Of a stretch of DNA of 64,000 bases, positions 16,020 through 25,055 are shown piece after piece. Within the stretch, counting starts at the first letter, position 1. Each line of letters opens with the position of its first letter. The stretch is taken from assembly GCA_016718155.1 (NCBI GenBank), contig JADKEH010000047.1, forward strand, positions 1-64,000, read 5' to 3'. A program made the position numbers and the translations under genes. The notes under the pieces are model-generated. The model ran no database searches and was not told the DNA's origin. It saw nothing but the letters and a program-made list of their open reading frames with translations. This DNA comes from Candidatus Rhodoferax randersensis (lineage in GTDB: Bacteria; Pseudomonadota; Gammaproteobacteria; Burkholderiales; Burkholderiaceae_C).

Positions 16020-18335
16020 TCAAACGACCAAGGCAACTTCCGGCTCGGCGCCGCCCGCCATGAGTTTGTCGATGGCACGGGAGACGATCGGAACCTGATC
16101 GATCATGCCGAGCCGCCCCTCGCGCAGCATCGCGGCCACCTCCCGCTCGGAGCGAACAAAGGCATCAAAGCCATCGCGGTTGGTGAACAGCAGGCGCGTG
16201 CGCATCGGGCTGACCCAACTCAGGCGGCAGCGGTGGCTACTGCTGTCGTCCTGCACAACGTCAAACCAGGTGCCTCGCGCAAGCGACTGCGCCATGGCGT
16301 CGTATTGGTCAACCTGTCCAGCGAGTTTGCCGGCTCGGCGTTGGTCCAAGGCATCAATCGCCTCCTGGCTGGCGCTGGCTTCCAGGGCCGCAGCTTTGGA
16401 ATCCTCGGGCGCGGGTTGATTCATCCGGATCGCCAGCATGTGCGTGGCAATCAGGCGCCGCGTGAACGTGGCACGCTCATCGCCCGTCCAGTTGATCGAA
16501 TCCAGGCCGGCGTTGATGCTGCGCACCAGATCGGGCAGCACACCCACCAGCTTCTTGCGCTCGTCTGAATGCGTCTTGGGCTGGGTGCTCCAGACCAACA
16601 GGTCCATGGTGGCCAATGCGGCCTCCCAGTGTCCGGGCCGCGTCTCGGCGTCCAGCCAGGCGTGGGCGATCACTTCGCGCCACTGGGTGGTCAGGAACGG
16701 CGTCAGAAACGGGGCCAGCGGCAGCGTCGCTGGCAAGGCACTGATGCGGGCATGCACCACTTCGTCGGCATGGGCTAGGGCCGCGTCGAGGGACTCCTTG
16801 TCGCGCTCCTGGGTGGCCGCAGGCTCGATCTGCTGCTGCGCTTGCTGCTCGGTCTCGAACAGGAATTCACTGAACTCCAGCAACAGCTCGCTGAACAGCG
16901 CGAGGTCGTCCTCAAACTCGTTCAACACCCGCTTGACGGTGCTTTCAATGCGAACGTACAACGGATCGTCTTCACCCTTCTCGGGGACCCAGGCGATCGA
17001 CGCCGACGCCAGTGTGTCGACCAATTTGCGCGCCGGGTGGTCCGCTGACAGAAAGAAGTCTCGGTCGATCATGGCGGCCTTGAGCACCGGAATTTGCAAA
17101 CGCCCGATCACCACCTTCATCTGCATCGGGATCGCCTGATCGGCAAAGACGAAGTCGAACACTTCGGCCAACGCGTCAACCGTGCCCCGGTCCAGCTCGG
17201 GGGCGCGGCGGATCTCCTCGCGGTCGCGCATCTGACGCAGCACGTTCTGGTCGGACAGATCCTGCCCCTCCAGATACTGGTATGCCGACGATGTGCCAGC
17301 GCCCGCCTGAAGGTCACCCAGGTAGCCCATCAGCTGCGGATCAGCGGCCTCAAAGACCGGGTGCTCCGACATGTCCGACAACCCCATTCGGCTGGAGGTT
17401 AGCTCGCCCTGCTGCGAGCCCAGCCCCAGCCGCTGCAGAAACTGGCGCGCGTGCGAAGCGATGGAGCGCCCAGCCGGTGCCAATGCGCCCCAGGCGGAAC
17501 GCGGCGCTTCCGTTGGCGTCCGTTCCAGAGGAGCGCGCTGGCTTAGGGCAGGCTCAGCGTCGCCCAGGGGCGCGAAATTCGATGAGCCCCCCAGCGGGGC
17601 AAAGGCCGACCCGCCCACGGATTTCTTGATGCGATGCCCCGCCTGCGGCGCAACGCCGGCATGGGTCATCGTGGCGATCAGATCCGCATACAGCGGCGCC
17701 AGGTCGATGCCGTGCTCAGGCTCCAGCGAATTGACCAAGTCTTCCGTGGCCTGGTCGTCAAAACTACCATTCTCCCAGGCCGTCATGAAGGCGCGCACCA
17801 GCACCTGCGGCCTGAAAGGATTGTTGGAGATCGACTGCTCTTCCTGACCCAGCAGGATTCCAATGCGCTGCGTCAAAGGCAGCAAACTGGTCTCATAGTG
17901 GGTATTGAAACGCTGCGAGACCCGATCCAGCAGCAAGATGCGGTCCACCTCGGAGACATCAATCAGGCTCAGTGACATGCCGTCAAGCTCATCCACCGTG
18001 GCGATGCGTCGAAAGCCGGGTCGGTCCGCCTCGGGCAGGGCGATGACCAACTCTTCGTCAAGTCCGGCTTGCATGGCTTCCTGGTACGCGCGCTTGAAGG
18101 CGTCGCCACGACGGTCCAGAATGACCGCGGCAGAGCGCACGTTCTGCGCTTGGGTCAGGGACAACTTGCCATCGGCGATGTCGAGCAAGTGATCGCGCAC
18201 CAGCTTGAGCTGCATGGTCTCGCGCTCGGCAAAAAAGGCCAGGGTCTTTCCAACCATGGCACGCAGCAGGCGGCGCTTCCAGGCCGGCGACTCGCGGTCA
18301 ACAGTATTCGGGGATGACGACGGGGTGGCGTTCAT
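16020..18335 (-). CDS. DUF1631 domain-containing protein
   Basis: A 771-residue soluble protein matching the DUF1631 family of beta- and gammaproteobacteria. Recognisable blocks are AVILDRRGDAFKRAYQEAM, the conserved DVSEVDRILLLDRVSQRFN, a Gly/Pro/Ser-rich low-complexity stretch (about 265-320), and GRLQIPVLKAAMIDRDFF. The C-terminal WFDVVQDDSSSHRCRLSWVS plus LLFTNRDG looks like a PilZ-like beta-barrel, the fold that binds c-di-GMP in other proteins, but the classic RxxxR motif is not obvious. No signal peptide or membrane segment is seen. Start chosen at 18335 (MNATPSSS); an upstream in-frame ATG exists. The function is unknown. Confidence 0.85.
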   Translation of the reverse strand: MNATPSSSPNTVDRESPAWKRRLLRAMVGKTLAFFAERETMQLKLVRDHLLDIADGKLSLTQAQNVRSAAVILDRRGDAFKRAYQEAMQAGLDEELVIALPEADRPGFRRIATVDELDGMSLSLIDVSEVDRILLLDRVSQRFNTHYETSLLPLTQRIGILLGQEEQSISNNPFRPQVLVRAFMTAWENGSFDDQATEDLVNSLEPEHGIDLAPLYADLIATMTHAGVAPQAGHRIKKSVGGSAFAPLGGSSNFAPLGDAEPALSQRAPLERTPTEAPRSAWGALAPAGRSIASHARQFLQRLGLGSQQGELTSSRMGLSDMSEHPVFEAADPQLMGYLGDLQAGAGTSSAYQYLEGQDLSDQNVLRQMRDREEIRRAPELDRGTVDALAEVFDFVFADQAIPMQMKVVIGRLQIPVLKAAMIDRDFFLSADHPARKLVDTLASASIAWVPEKGEDDPLYVRIESTVKRVLNEFEDDLALFSELLLEFSEFLFETEQQAQQQIEPAATQERDKESLDAALAHADEVVHARISALPATLPLAPFLTPFLTTQWREVIAHAWLDAETRPGHWEAALATMDLLVWSTQPKTHSDERKKLVGVLPDLVRSINAGLDSINWTGDERATFTRRLIATHMLAIRMNQPAPEDSKAAALEASASQEAIDALDQRRAGKLAGQVDQYDAMAQSLARGTWFDVVQDDSSSHRCRLSWVSPMRTRLLFTNRDGFDAFVRSEREVAAMLREGRLGMIDQVPIVSRAIDKLMAGGAEPEVALVV

Positions 18336-18693
18336 CGAGTCTTCCAGGAATCCGGGTAATCTGATCGCAGTTGAAAACAATATTCAGGGCCGACCAAGCT
18401 GTCAGTCAGTCAAGTCGTACCCAAAACCGGCTTGGCGTCACCACGCTGGGACGTCGCACATGATCGCACAGGCAATTGTGCCAGCGTCCCATTTGTGCGC
18501 GGGACACGACAAAATTTCGACAATCACCACCGGGTTTCGAGTGACAATTTGTAACAATCAGCAGCCAGACTGATCCCCCAGCAAGCATCGTCAAATGACA
18601 GCGAATGGTGCTTACATGAGCCTTACCCGTCGCTAAAGAAAAGCCCCTGCGCAGACAGCCAGACCCGGCGGGGCCAGACCAGCGCGGCGACCG
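18336..18693. other. 358-base spacer with a nested inverted repeat
   Basis: No gene is supported here. It holds the upstream region of the DUF1631 gene. The one structure seen is a nested repeat: TGGGACG (18447-18453) with CGTCCCA (18485-18491), enclosing GCACA (18466-18470) with TGTGC (18477-18481). The composition is AT-richer around 18500-18560. The run AAAAGCCCC near 18640 lacks a clear pairing arm, so no terminator is claimed. Confidence 0.5.
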
Positions 18694-19251
18694 TCAAGCC
18701 AACAAGCGCGAAGACCTGGGCACGTGGGCCATCAGAAACTCCATCTGGTCGGCCAGAATCCGCCGGTTGCGCAAGATGAAGTCTTCCCACAGGCTGGGGA
18801 CGTACGGCGCAAACAGCAGCGGCATCTTGGCCTGCTCAGGAGTGCGATGGCTCTTGCGATGGTTGCAGGGGCGACAGGCGGTCACGACATTCATCCACTT
18901 GTCAACGCCGTTTTGGGCGAACGGGATGATGTGCTCGCGCGTCAGATCATCGTCATGAAACTGCCCGCCGCAGTAGGCGCACAAATTACGATCGCGGGCG
19001 AACAGTTTGCCATTGGTCAGGCCCGGGCGCAGGCTGAAGGGGCTGATGTTGGGCACGCCCTTGGTGCCGATGATGCTGTTGACGGTGATGATCGACTGCT
19101 CGCCGGTGCACGCGTTGTGGCCGCCGTGAAACACGGCGATCTGCGCGCCCACTTCCCAGCGCACCTCCTGCGCCGCATAGTGAATCACCGCCTGCTCCAG
19201 CGATATCCACGACTGGGGCAGCCCTTGCGCTGACAGCTTCAAGACCTTCAA
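18694..19251 (-). CDS. HNH endonuclease
   Basis: A 185-residue protein with a C-terminal HNH nuclease module: zinc knuckle CAYC, catalytic-region REHIIPFAQNG, N in DKWMNVVTAC, second CxxC (CRPC) and HRKSHRTP. N-terminal KVLKLSAQGLPQSWISLEQA is the form seen in chromosomal HNH proteins of Burkholderiales, which are not tied to phages. I place the start at a TTG (19251) because AGGAGG sits exactly 6 bases before it and homologues begin KVLKLS; longer frames reach into the ribF promoter. The biological target is unknown. It is divergent from ribF. Confidence 0.85.
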   Translation of the reverse strand: MKVLKLSAQGLPQSWISLEQAVIHYAAQEVRWEVGAQIAVFHGGHNACTGEQSIITVNSIIGTKGVPNISPFSLRPGLTNGKLFARDRNLCAYCGGQFHDDDLTREHIIPFAQNGVDKWMNVVTACRPCNHRKSHRTPEQAKMPLLFAPYVPSLWEDFILRNRRILADQMEFLMAHVPRSSRLLA

Positions 19252-19405
19252 AACAAGCCTCCTGGCACCGTTGAATGAACCTTGCGGGACAGCCCGGGAC
19301 GAGCCCGGCACTGCTGAGACACAATATACCCTGTTTTGGTGACGAATTGACGTCAGTCGCTGACCGACACTATTCGAACTGCTATCAAAAAGATAACAAC
19401 TCTCC

Positions 19406-20416
19406 ATGAAGGTCTTCAGAGGTTTCCATCACCCCGACGTTGCCAGCGCGTGCGCCCTCACGATCGGCAACTTCGACGGCGTCCATCGCGGACACCAGGC
19501 CATGCTGGCGCTGCTGTGCGCCGAAGCGCGTCAGCGTGGTGTGCGCAGCAGCGTGCTGACGTTCGAACCCCATCCACGCGACTATTTCGCGGCCGTGGCG
19601 GCCAAGCCCGAGTTGGCGCCAGCGCGCGTGGGCACCCTGCGCGACAAGTTGCTCGATCTGGAGAAGTGTGGCATCGACCAGGTGGTGGTGCTGCCCTTTG
19701 GCGCGCACACCGCCGCCATGAGCCCGCAACAATTCATCAGTCACGTGCTCGTGCGGGGACTAGGTGCGCGCTACGTGTTGGTGGGGGACGACTTCCGCTT
19801 TGGTGCCAAGCGCGCCGGTGACTACACCATGCTCGATGCCGCCGGCGACGCGCTGGATTTTGACGTGGCGCGCATGAACAGCTATGAAGTGCATGGGCTG
19901 CGCGTGTCAAGCTCGGCGGTGCGCGACGCGCTGGGCAACGGACGCATGGAGGACGCTGCACGGCTGCTCGGGCACCCGTACTGCATTTCCGGCCACGTGG
20001 TGCATGGCCGCAAGCTTGGGCGCGAACTTGGCTTTCGAACCCTGAACCTGCGCTTTGCGCATTGGAAACCGGCCGCCAGCGGCATCTTCGCGGTGCTGGT
20101 ACACGGCGTTGCCGAAGAGCCCTTGCGCGGTGTCGCCAACCTGGGCGTGCGCCCCTCGCTTGACCCCACGGATGTCAACGGCGGGCGCGTGCTGCTGGAG
20201 ACCCATTGCCTGGATTGGCCGAGGAGCCTGGCCGACCGAGAGGCCTACGGTAAAATCGTGCGCGTGGAACTGCTGCACAAACTACACGACGAACTGCGCT
20301 ACGACGGTCTGGATGCCCTCAAACGAGGCATTGCCAAGGACTGCATTGATGCGCGCGTGTTCTTTGCCTCCCTGCACGGGCAGACCCATCGCCAACTGAC
20401 ACGCGACCGAATTTAG
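19406..20416 (+). CDS. ribF: Bifunctional riboflavin kinase/FAD synthetase
   Basis: RibF phosphorylates riboflavin to FMN and adenylates it to FAD. The 336-residue product has the N-terminal adenylyltransferase (TIGNFDGVHRGHQAM near 17-31, VGDDFRFG near 130, SSSAVRDAL) and the C-terminal kinase (GHVVHGRKLGRELGFRTLNL near 195). In the kinase motif the usual PTxN reads RTLN, which I believe is normal for this group but is worth checking. It is followed by ileS and lspA, the classic ribF-ileS-lspA order. Confidence 0.95.
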   Translation: MKVFRGFHHPDVASACALTIGNFDGVHRGHQAMLALLCAEARQRGVRSSVLTFEPHPRDYFAAVAAKPELAPARVGTLRDKLLDLEKCGIDQVVVLPFGAHTAAMSPQQFISHVLVRGLGARYVLVGDDFRFGAKRAGDYTMLDAAGDALDFDVARMNSYEVHGLRVSSSAVRDALGNGRMEDAARLLGHPYCISGHVVHGRKLGRELGFRTLNLRFAHWKPAASGIFAVLVHGVAEEPLRGVANLGVRPSLDPTDVNGGRVLLETHCLDWPRSLADREAYGKIVRVELLHKLHDELRYDGLDALKRGIAKDCIDARVFFASLHGQTHRQLTRDRI

Positions 20417-20535
20417 ACGATCTGTCTTGCAGTCGCTGCCCTTGAATCAAGCTCAGGGCGAACGACTTCCCCACTTGTCCATACCCGACCTCCCATTCGG
20501 GCAGAGCTTGCCGATGCCAGTCAAGAATCCGCGCC

Positions 20536-23445
20536 ATGTCTGAAGCCACCAACACCAACACGACCGATTACCGCAGCACCCTGAACCTGCCCGATACACC
20601 CTTCCCCATGCGCGGCGACTTGCCCAAGCGCGAACCGGGCTGGGTCAAAGCCTGGGATGAGCAAGGCCTGTACCAGAAGCTGCGCACCGCGCGAAAGGGC
20701 CAGCCGCTGTTCGTGCTACACGACGGCCCGCCCTATGCCAACGGCCAGATCCACATCGGCCACGCCGCCAACAAGATCCTCAAGGACATGATCGTCAAGA
20801 CGCGCCAGCTCAAAGGCATGGACGCGCAGTACATCCCCGGCTGGGACTGCCACGGCCTGCCGATCGAGAACGCCATCGAGAAGCTGCACGGCCGCAACCT
20901 GCCGCGCGACGACATGCAGGCCAAGAGCCGCGCCTTCGCCACCGAGCAAATCGACCAGCAGCGCGCCGATTTCAAGCGCCTGGGCGTGCTGGGTCAGTGG
21001 GACCAACCCTACCGCACCATGGATTTCCGCAACGAAGCCGATGAAATCCGCGCCTTCAAACGTGTGGTGGAGCGCGGCTTCGTCTACCGTGGCCTCAAAC
21101 CCGTGTACTGGTGTTTCGACTGTGGCTCGTCCTTGGCCGAGTTCGAGATCGAATACGCCGACAAGAAAAGCGACACACTGGATGTGGCGTTTGAGGCGGC
21201 CGACAAGCAGGCACTGCTGCACGCCTTCTTCTCCGGCGAACTCTCGGATCACCCCTCCTCTGCGCTGGTCGCGTCACGGCTGCAGCACAAGTCCGCCTTC
21301 ATCGTCATCTGGACCACGACCGCCTGGACCATTCCCGCCAACCAGGCCCTCAACGCCCACCCCGAGCTAACCTACGCGCTGGTGGACACTTCGCTCGGCC
21401 TGCTGGTGCTGGCTGACACGCTGGTCGAAAAGTGTCTGGAGCGTTATGGCGTGACCGGCACCGTCATCGCCACCACCAGCGGCAAACAGCTCGCGGGCCT
21501 GCACTTCAAGCACCCCTTGTACGACGTGGATCCTGGCTACGCGCGCATGGCCCCGGTGTACCTGGCGGACTACGTCAGCGACACCGACGGCACCGGCATC
21601 GTGCACTCGGCGCCCGCCTACGGTGTGGATGACTTCAACAGTTGTGTCGCCCACGGCCTGGCCTACGACGACATCCTCAATCCGGTGCAGGGCAATGGCC
21701 AGTACGCACCGGAGCTGCCGCTGTTTGGTGGCCTGAACATCTGGAAAGCCTGCCCGGTCATCCTCGATACCCTGCGCACCCATGGCCGGCTGCTGGCCAC
21801 CCAGGCCATCACGCACAGCTACCCGCATTGCTGGCGCCACAAGACGCCGGTGATCTACCGCGCCGCCGCCCAATGGTTCATCCGCATGGACGAAGGCGTG
21901 GGCGTGTTCACCAAGGACAAGGCGCCCAAGACGCTGCGCCAGTTGGCGCTCGATGCCATCGAAGCCACCAGCTTCTACCCCGAGAATGGCCGCACCCGCC
22001 TGCGCGACATGATTGCCAACCGGCCCGACTGGTGCATCAGCCGCCAGCGCAGTTGGGGGGTGCCGGTGCCCTTCTTCCTGCACAAGGACAGCGGCGAGCT
22101 GCACCCGCGCACGATGGAGATCATGGACATTGCTGCCAACATGGTTGAACAAGGCGGCATCGAAGCCTGGAGCAAGGCCAGCACCGAATCGATCATCGGC
22201 GCCGAGGACGCGACGCACTACACCAAGAGCACCGACATCCTGGAGGTCTGGTTCGACTCCGGCACCACCCACACCACGGTGCTCAAGGGCTCGCACCCCG
22301 GCAGCGGCCACGCCAGCGGGCCCGAGGCCGACCTGTACCTGGAAGGCCACGACCAGCACCGCGGCTGGTTCCATAGCTCACTGCTGACGGCCTGCGCCAT
22401 GTACGACCGCGCACCGTATCGCGGCTTGCTCACGCACGGCTTCACCGTGGACGGCCAGGGCCGCAAGATGAGCAAGTCGCTGGGCAATGTGGTGGCGCCG
22501 CAAGAGGTCAGCGACAAGATGGGCGCCGAGATCATCCGCCTGTGGTGCGCCAGCACCGACTACTCAGGTGACCTGAGCGTCGACAACAAGATCCTCGCGC
22601 GTGTGGTCGACACCTATCGCCGCGTGCGCAACACGCTGAAGTTTTTGCTGGCCAACGTGAGCGACTTCAATGCCGCGACGGACGCCGTGCCACTGGCGCA
22701 GATGTTGGAGATCGACCGTTTCGCGCTGGCCCGTGCGGCGCAACTGCAGGCTGACATCCTGGCGCACTACGAGGTGTACGAATTTCACCCCGTGGTGGCC
22801 AAGCTGCAAATCTATTGCAGCGAAGATCTGGGCGCTTTCTACCTCGACGTGCTGAAAGACCGCCTGTATACCACCGCACCCAAATCGTTGGCGCGGCGCA
22901 GCGCGCAGACCGCGCTGTGGCACATCACCCAGGCCATGCTGCGCTGGATGGCGCCGTTCCTGAGCTTCACCGCCGAAGAAGCCTGGGCCGTGCTGCGCGA
23001 AGCCGGCCGCACGCCGGCTGCCAGCGCCGACTCGATTTTTCTGGACACTTACGTGCACTTCGACGCACCGGACGCCGCCTTGCTGGCCAAGTGGGCGCGC
23101 ATTCGGGAGATTCGGGAAGCTGTCAACAAAGAGATTGAAGTGTTGCGTGAGCAAGGCCAGGTGGGCTCATCGCTGCAAGCCAGCGTCAGTCTGACGGTGA
23201 ATGCCGACGACCACGCGTTACTGGCCAGCCTGGGCGCCGACCTGAAGTTCGCGTTCATCACGTCTGCTATTGAATTAGTAGCAGGAGACGCTCTTTCCAT
23301 AACGGTGAAGTCCTCAAACGGCACCAAGTGCGAGCGCTGCTGGCATTACTGCGACGACATTGGAACTGTCCCGGACCACCCAACCATTTGTGGCCGCTGC
23401 GCCAGCAACCTACATGGCGCGGGTGAAACCCGCCAGTTTGCGTGA
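20536..23445 (+). CDS. ileS: Isoleucyl-tRNA synthetase
   Basis: IleS charges tRNA-Ile and hydrolyses mischarged valine. The 969-residue class I enzyme has PPYANGQIHIGHA (HIGH motif, near residue 58-70), the editing (CP1) domain with TTTAWTIPANQAL, the KMSKS loop (KMSKSLGN near 645), and a C-terminal zinc finger (CERCWHYC...CGRC). This is the bacterial IleS1 type. It starts 119 bases after ribF and abuts lspA, whose start codon overlaps its stop. Confidence 0.97.
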   Translation: MSEATNTNTTDYRSTLNLPDTPFPMRGDLPKREPGWVKAWDEQGLYQKLRTARKGQPLFVLHDGPPYANGQIHIGHAANKILKDMIVKTRQLKGMDAQYIPGWDCHGLPIENAIEKLHGRNLPRDDMQAKSRAFATEQIDQQRADFKRLGVLGQWDQPYRTMDFRNEADEIRAFKRVVERGFVYRGLKPVYWCFDCGSSLAEFEIEYADKKSDTLDVAFEAADKQALLHAFFSGELSDHPSSALVASRLQHKSAFIVIWTTTAWTIPANQALNAHPELTYALVDTSLGLLVLADTLVEKCLERYGVTGTVIATTSGKQLAGLHFKHPLYDVDPGYARMAPVYLADYVSDTDGTGIVHSAPAYGVDDFNSCVAHGLAYDDILNPVQGNGQYAPELPLFGGLNIWKACPVILDTLRTHGRLLATQAITHSYPHCWRHKTPVIYRAAAQWFIRMDEGVGVFTKDKAPKTLRQLALDAIEATSFYPENGRTRLRDMIANRPDWCISRQRSWGVPVPFFLHKDSGELHPRTMEIMDIAANMVEQGGIEAWSKASTESIIGAEDATHYTKSTDILEVWFDSGTTHTTVLKGSHPGSGHASGPEADLYLEGHDQHRGWFHSSLLTACAMYDRAPYRGLLTHGFTVDGQGRKMSKSLGNVVAPQEVSDKMGAEIIRLWCASTDYSGDLSVDNKILARVVDTYRRVRNTLKFLLANVSDFNAATDAVPLAQMLEIDRFALARAAQLQADILAHYEVYEFHPVVAKLQIYCSEDLGAFYLDVLKDRLYTTAPKSLARRSAQTALWHITQAMLRWMAPFLSFTAEEAWAVLREAGRTPAASADSIFLDTYVHFDAPDAALLAKWARIREIREAVNKEIEVLREQGQVGSSLQASVSLTVNADDHALLASLGADLKFAFITSAIELVAGDALSITVKSSNGTKCERCWHYCDDIGTVPDHPTICGRCASNLHGAGETRQFA

Positions 23446-23942
23446 TGGCGCGCGCGTCCAAGTCCGGCGGCGCGGGCATGTTGCACTGGCTCGGCCTGGC
23501 CTTGATCATTCTGATCGCCGACCAGTTCACCAAGGTGCTGATCGTGGGCAACTACAAGCTGCATGACAGCACCTATGTGACCAGCTTCTTCAACGTGGTG
23601 CGGGCGCACAACCCCGGCGCGGCCTTCTCGTTCCTGGCCGATGGTTCGGGCTGGCAGCGCTGGTTCTTTACCGGCGTGGGCGTGCTGGCGGTGGGCTTCA
23701 TGTTGTGGATGCTCAAGTCCCACCCCGGCGAGAAGCTGTTCTCCTTTGCGCTGGCCTGCATCATGGGTGGCGCAATCGGCAATGTGATCGACCGGCTGGT
23801 GCACGGCTACGTGATCGACTTTCTGGACTTCCATTGGCGCGGCATGCATTTCCCCGCGTTCAACATTGCCGACAGCGCCATCACGGTTGGCGCCGCCTGC
23901 CTGATCCTCGACGAGTTGTTGCGAGTCAGACGCGCGCGGTAG
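23445..23942 (+). CDS. lspA: Lipoprotein signal peptidase
   Basis: LspA cleaves the signal peptide of diacylated prolipoproteins in the inner membrane. In this 165-residue protein four membrane helices are visible, with the catalytic aspartates at D116 (NVIDRLVHG) and D143 (FNIADSAI). The ATG at 23445 overlaps the ileS stop by one base (TGATG), implying coupled translation; a GTG three bases upstream is an alternative. Its 3' end overlaps the convergent PilJ-domain gene by 17 bases. Confidence 0.95.
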   Translation: MARASKSGGAGMLHWLGLALIILIADQFTKVLIVGNYKLHDSTYVTSFFNVVRAHNPGAAFSFLADGSGWQRWFFTGVGVLAVGFMLWMLKSHPGEKLFSFALACIMGGAIGNVIDRLVHGYVIDFLDFHWRGMHFPAFNIADSAITVGAACLILDELLRVRRAR

Positions 23943-24762
23943 TCAAAGCGCCCTGCGCCTGGGTCACCAGTCGCGCGACCAGATCCTCGGTGGCAACGAG
24001 CACGCGCTCGCTTAACTCGGCGACTGGTGCGGCATCCCGGCGCATCCTCACAGGTTCATTGCTGGCAAACAGCGCCAGCTGATAGGGTTCCCACTCGCGC
24101 CGGACCCCTGCGACGCCAGCCTTCACCGGCGCCGTCGCGTGCTGCGAACCGTCAATCTGGATCAGCACGGCGGTGAAGTGCGCGCGACTGAGGTGCAGCT
24201 CCATATCGGCCGCAGCACCATACAGCCCCCACGTGCGGTAAAAATAGAACTTGGCCATGCGCTGCGAAAGCATGCGCTGGCGCCCCGCGATACTGACCAA
24301 ATGATCGAGCGGTGCACCAGTGATCTGCTCGCAGGCCAATGTCAGACTGTGCGCCGATTGCTGCAGCGTCTCGCTGACGTCGTAGAGCTCCGCGCCACCG
24401 GCCTTGCTGGGCGCCGCAGCCAGTAACGCCTTGCATGGCTTCCACGCAAGCTCCAGTCTGGCCAGTGCACTGCGCACTGCCACGGTTGACGGGAATGCCT
24501 TGAGCAAGCCATGGTGGTCCTCAAACTGGGTGATCGACCTCTGCAACAGCGTTCGGGCGTCATCCGTAGCGATGTCTTGTCCCAGCATGAGGTAGGCCTT
24601 CACCATGCGCTGGGAAAGCATGCGCAGACGTCCCGCCATGTCCACCGCCGACGCACTCGACATGGATGTCGGTGCCGGGGACGACTGTGCGCGCCCCAAC
24701 AGGGGATTCGCCATCAAGGCGGGCCCGGCAACTAGCCAGGCGCAAAACCGGAGTCTGTCCAC
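23926..24762 (-). CDS. Secreted protein with two PilJ-type sensor motifs, no signalling domain
   Basis: This 278-residue protein starts with a signal peptide (about 1-26, WLVAGPALMANPLLGRAQ) and contains two copies of the PilJ/NarX-like N-terminal sensor helix: AGRLRMLSQRMVKAYLML near 43 and AGRQRMLSQRMAKFYFYR near 160. These modules normally sit outside the membrane in chemotaxis transducers or nitrate-sensing kinases. Here no transmembrane helix, HAMP, MCP or kinase domain follows. It may be a free periplasmic ligand-binding or partner protein. The GTG start at 24762 has a perfect AGGAGG six bases upstream. Confidence 0.8.
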   Translation of the reverse strand: MDRLRFCAWLVAGPALMANPLLGRAQSSPAPTSMSSASAVDMAGRLRMLSQRMVKAYLMLGQDIATDDARTLLQRSITQFEDHHGLLKAFPSTVAVRSALARLELAWKPCKALLAAAPSKAGGAELYDVSETLQQSAHSLTLACEQITGAPLDHLVSIAGRQRMLSQRMAKFYFYRTWGLYGAAADMELHLSRAHFTAVLIQIDGSQHATAPVKAGVAGVRREWEPYQLALFASNEPVRMRRDAAPVAELSERVLVATEDLVARLVTQAQGALTTARV

Positions 24763-24962
24763 GAAAAACCTCCTTCAGCTAAACAAACTTCGAGGCAGCG
24801 CAAGCAATGGCACAACATCATGGTTGCGGTTCCGATTGCTGCACGGCAAATCAGTATAAGAGCTGCACCCGACCGTAGTGCCCGAAACTCTGGACTATTG
24901 CCCGGATCAACTACCGGAATTTGCCGCCCGCGTGTATATTGATGGCTGTACCTGAACCGTGT

Positions 24963-25038
24963 GGGGGGGTAGCTCAGCTGGGAGAGCGCTGCGTTCGCAA
25001 TGCAGAGGTCGGGAGTTCGATCCTCCTCCTCTCCACCA
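24963..25038 (+). tRNA. tRNA-Ala (anticodon CGC)
   Basis: The 76-base cloverleaf folds fully: acceptor G7 against CCTCTCC with G-U pairs, D stem GCTC/GAGC, anticodon stem CTGCG/TGCAG with loop TTCGCAA (anticodon CGC, reads GCG), a five-base variable loop, T stem GGAGG-type pairing around TTCGATC, and an encoded CCA. It lies 17 bases before the EF-G-like gene on the same strand. Confidence 0.95.
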
Positions 25039-25055
25039 CACTGAATTGGAACTTC

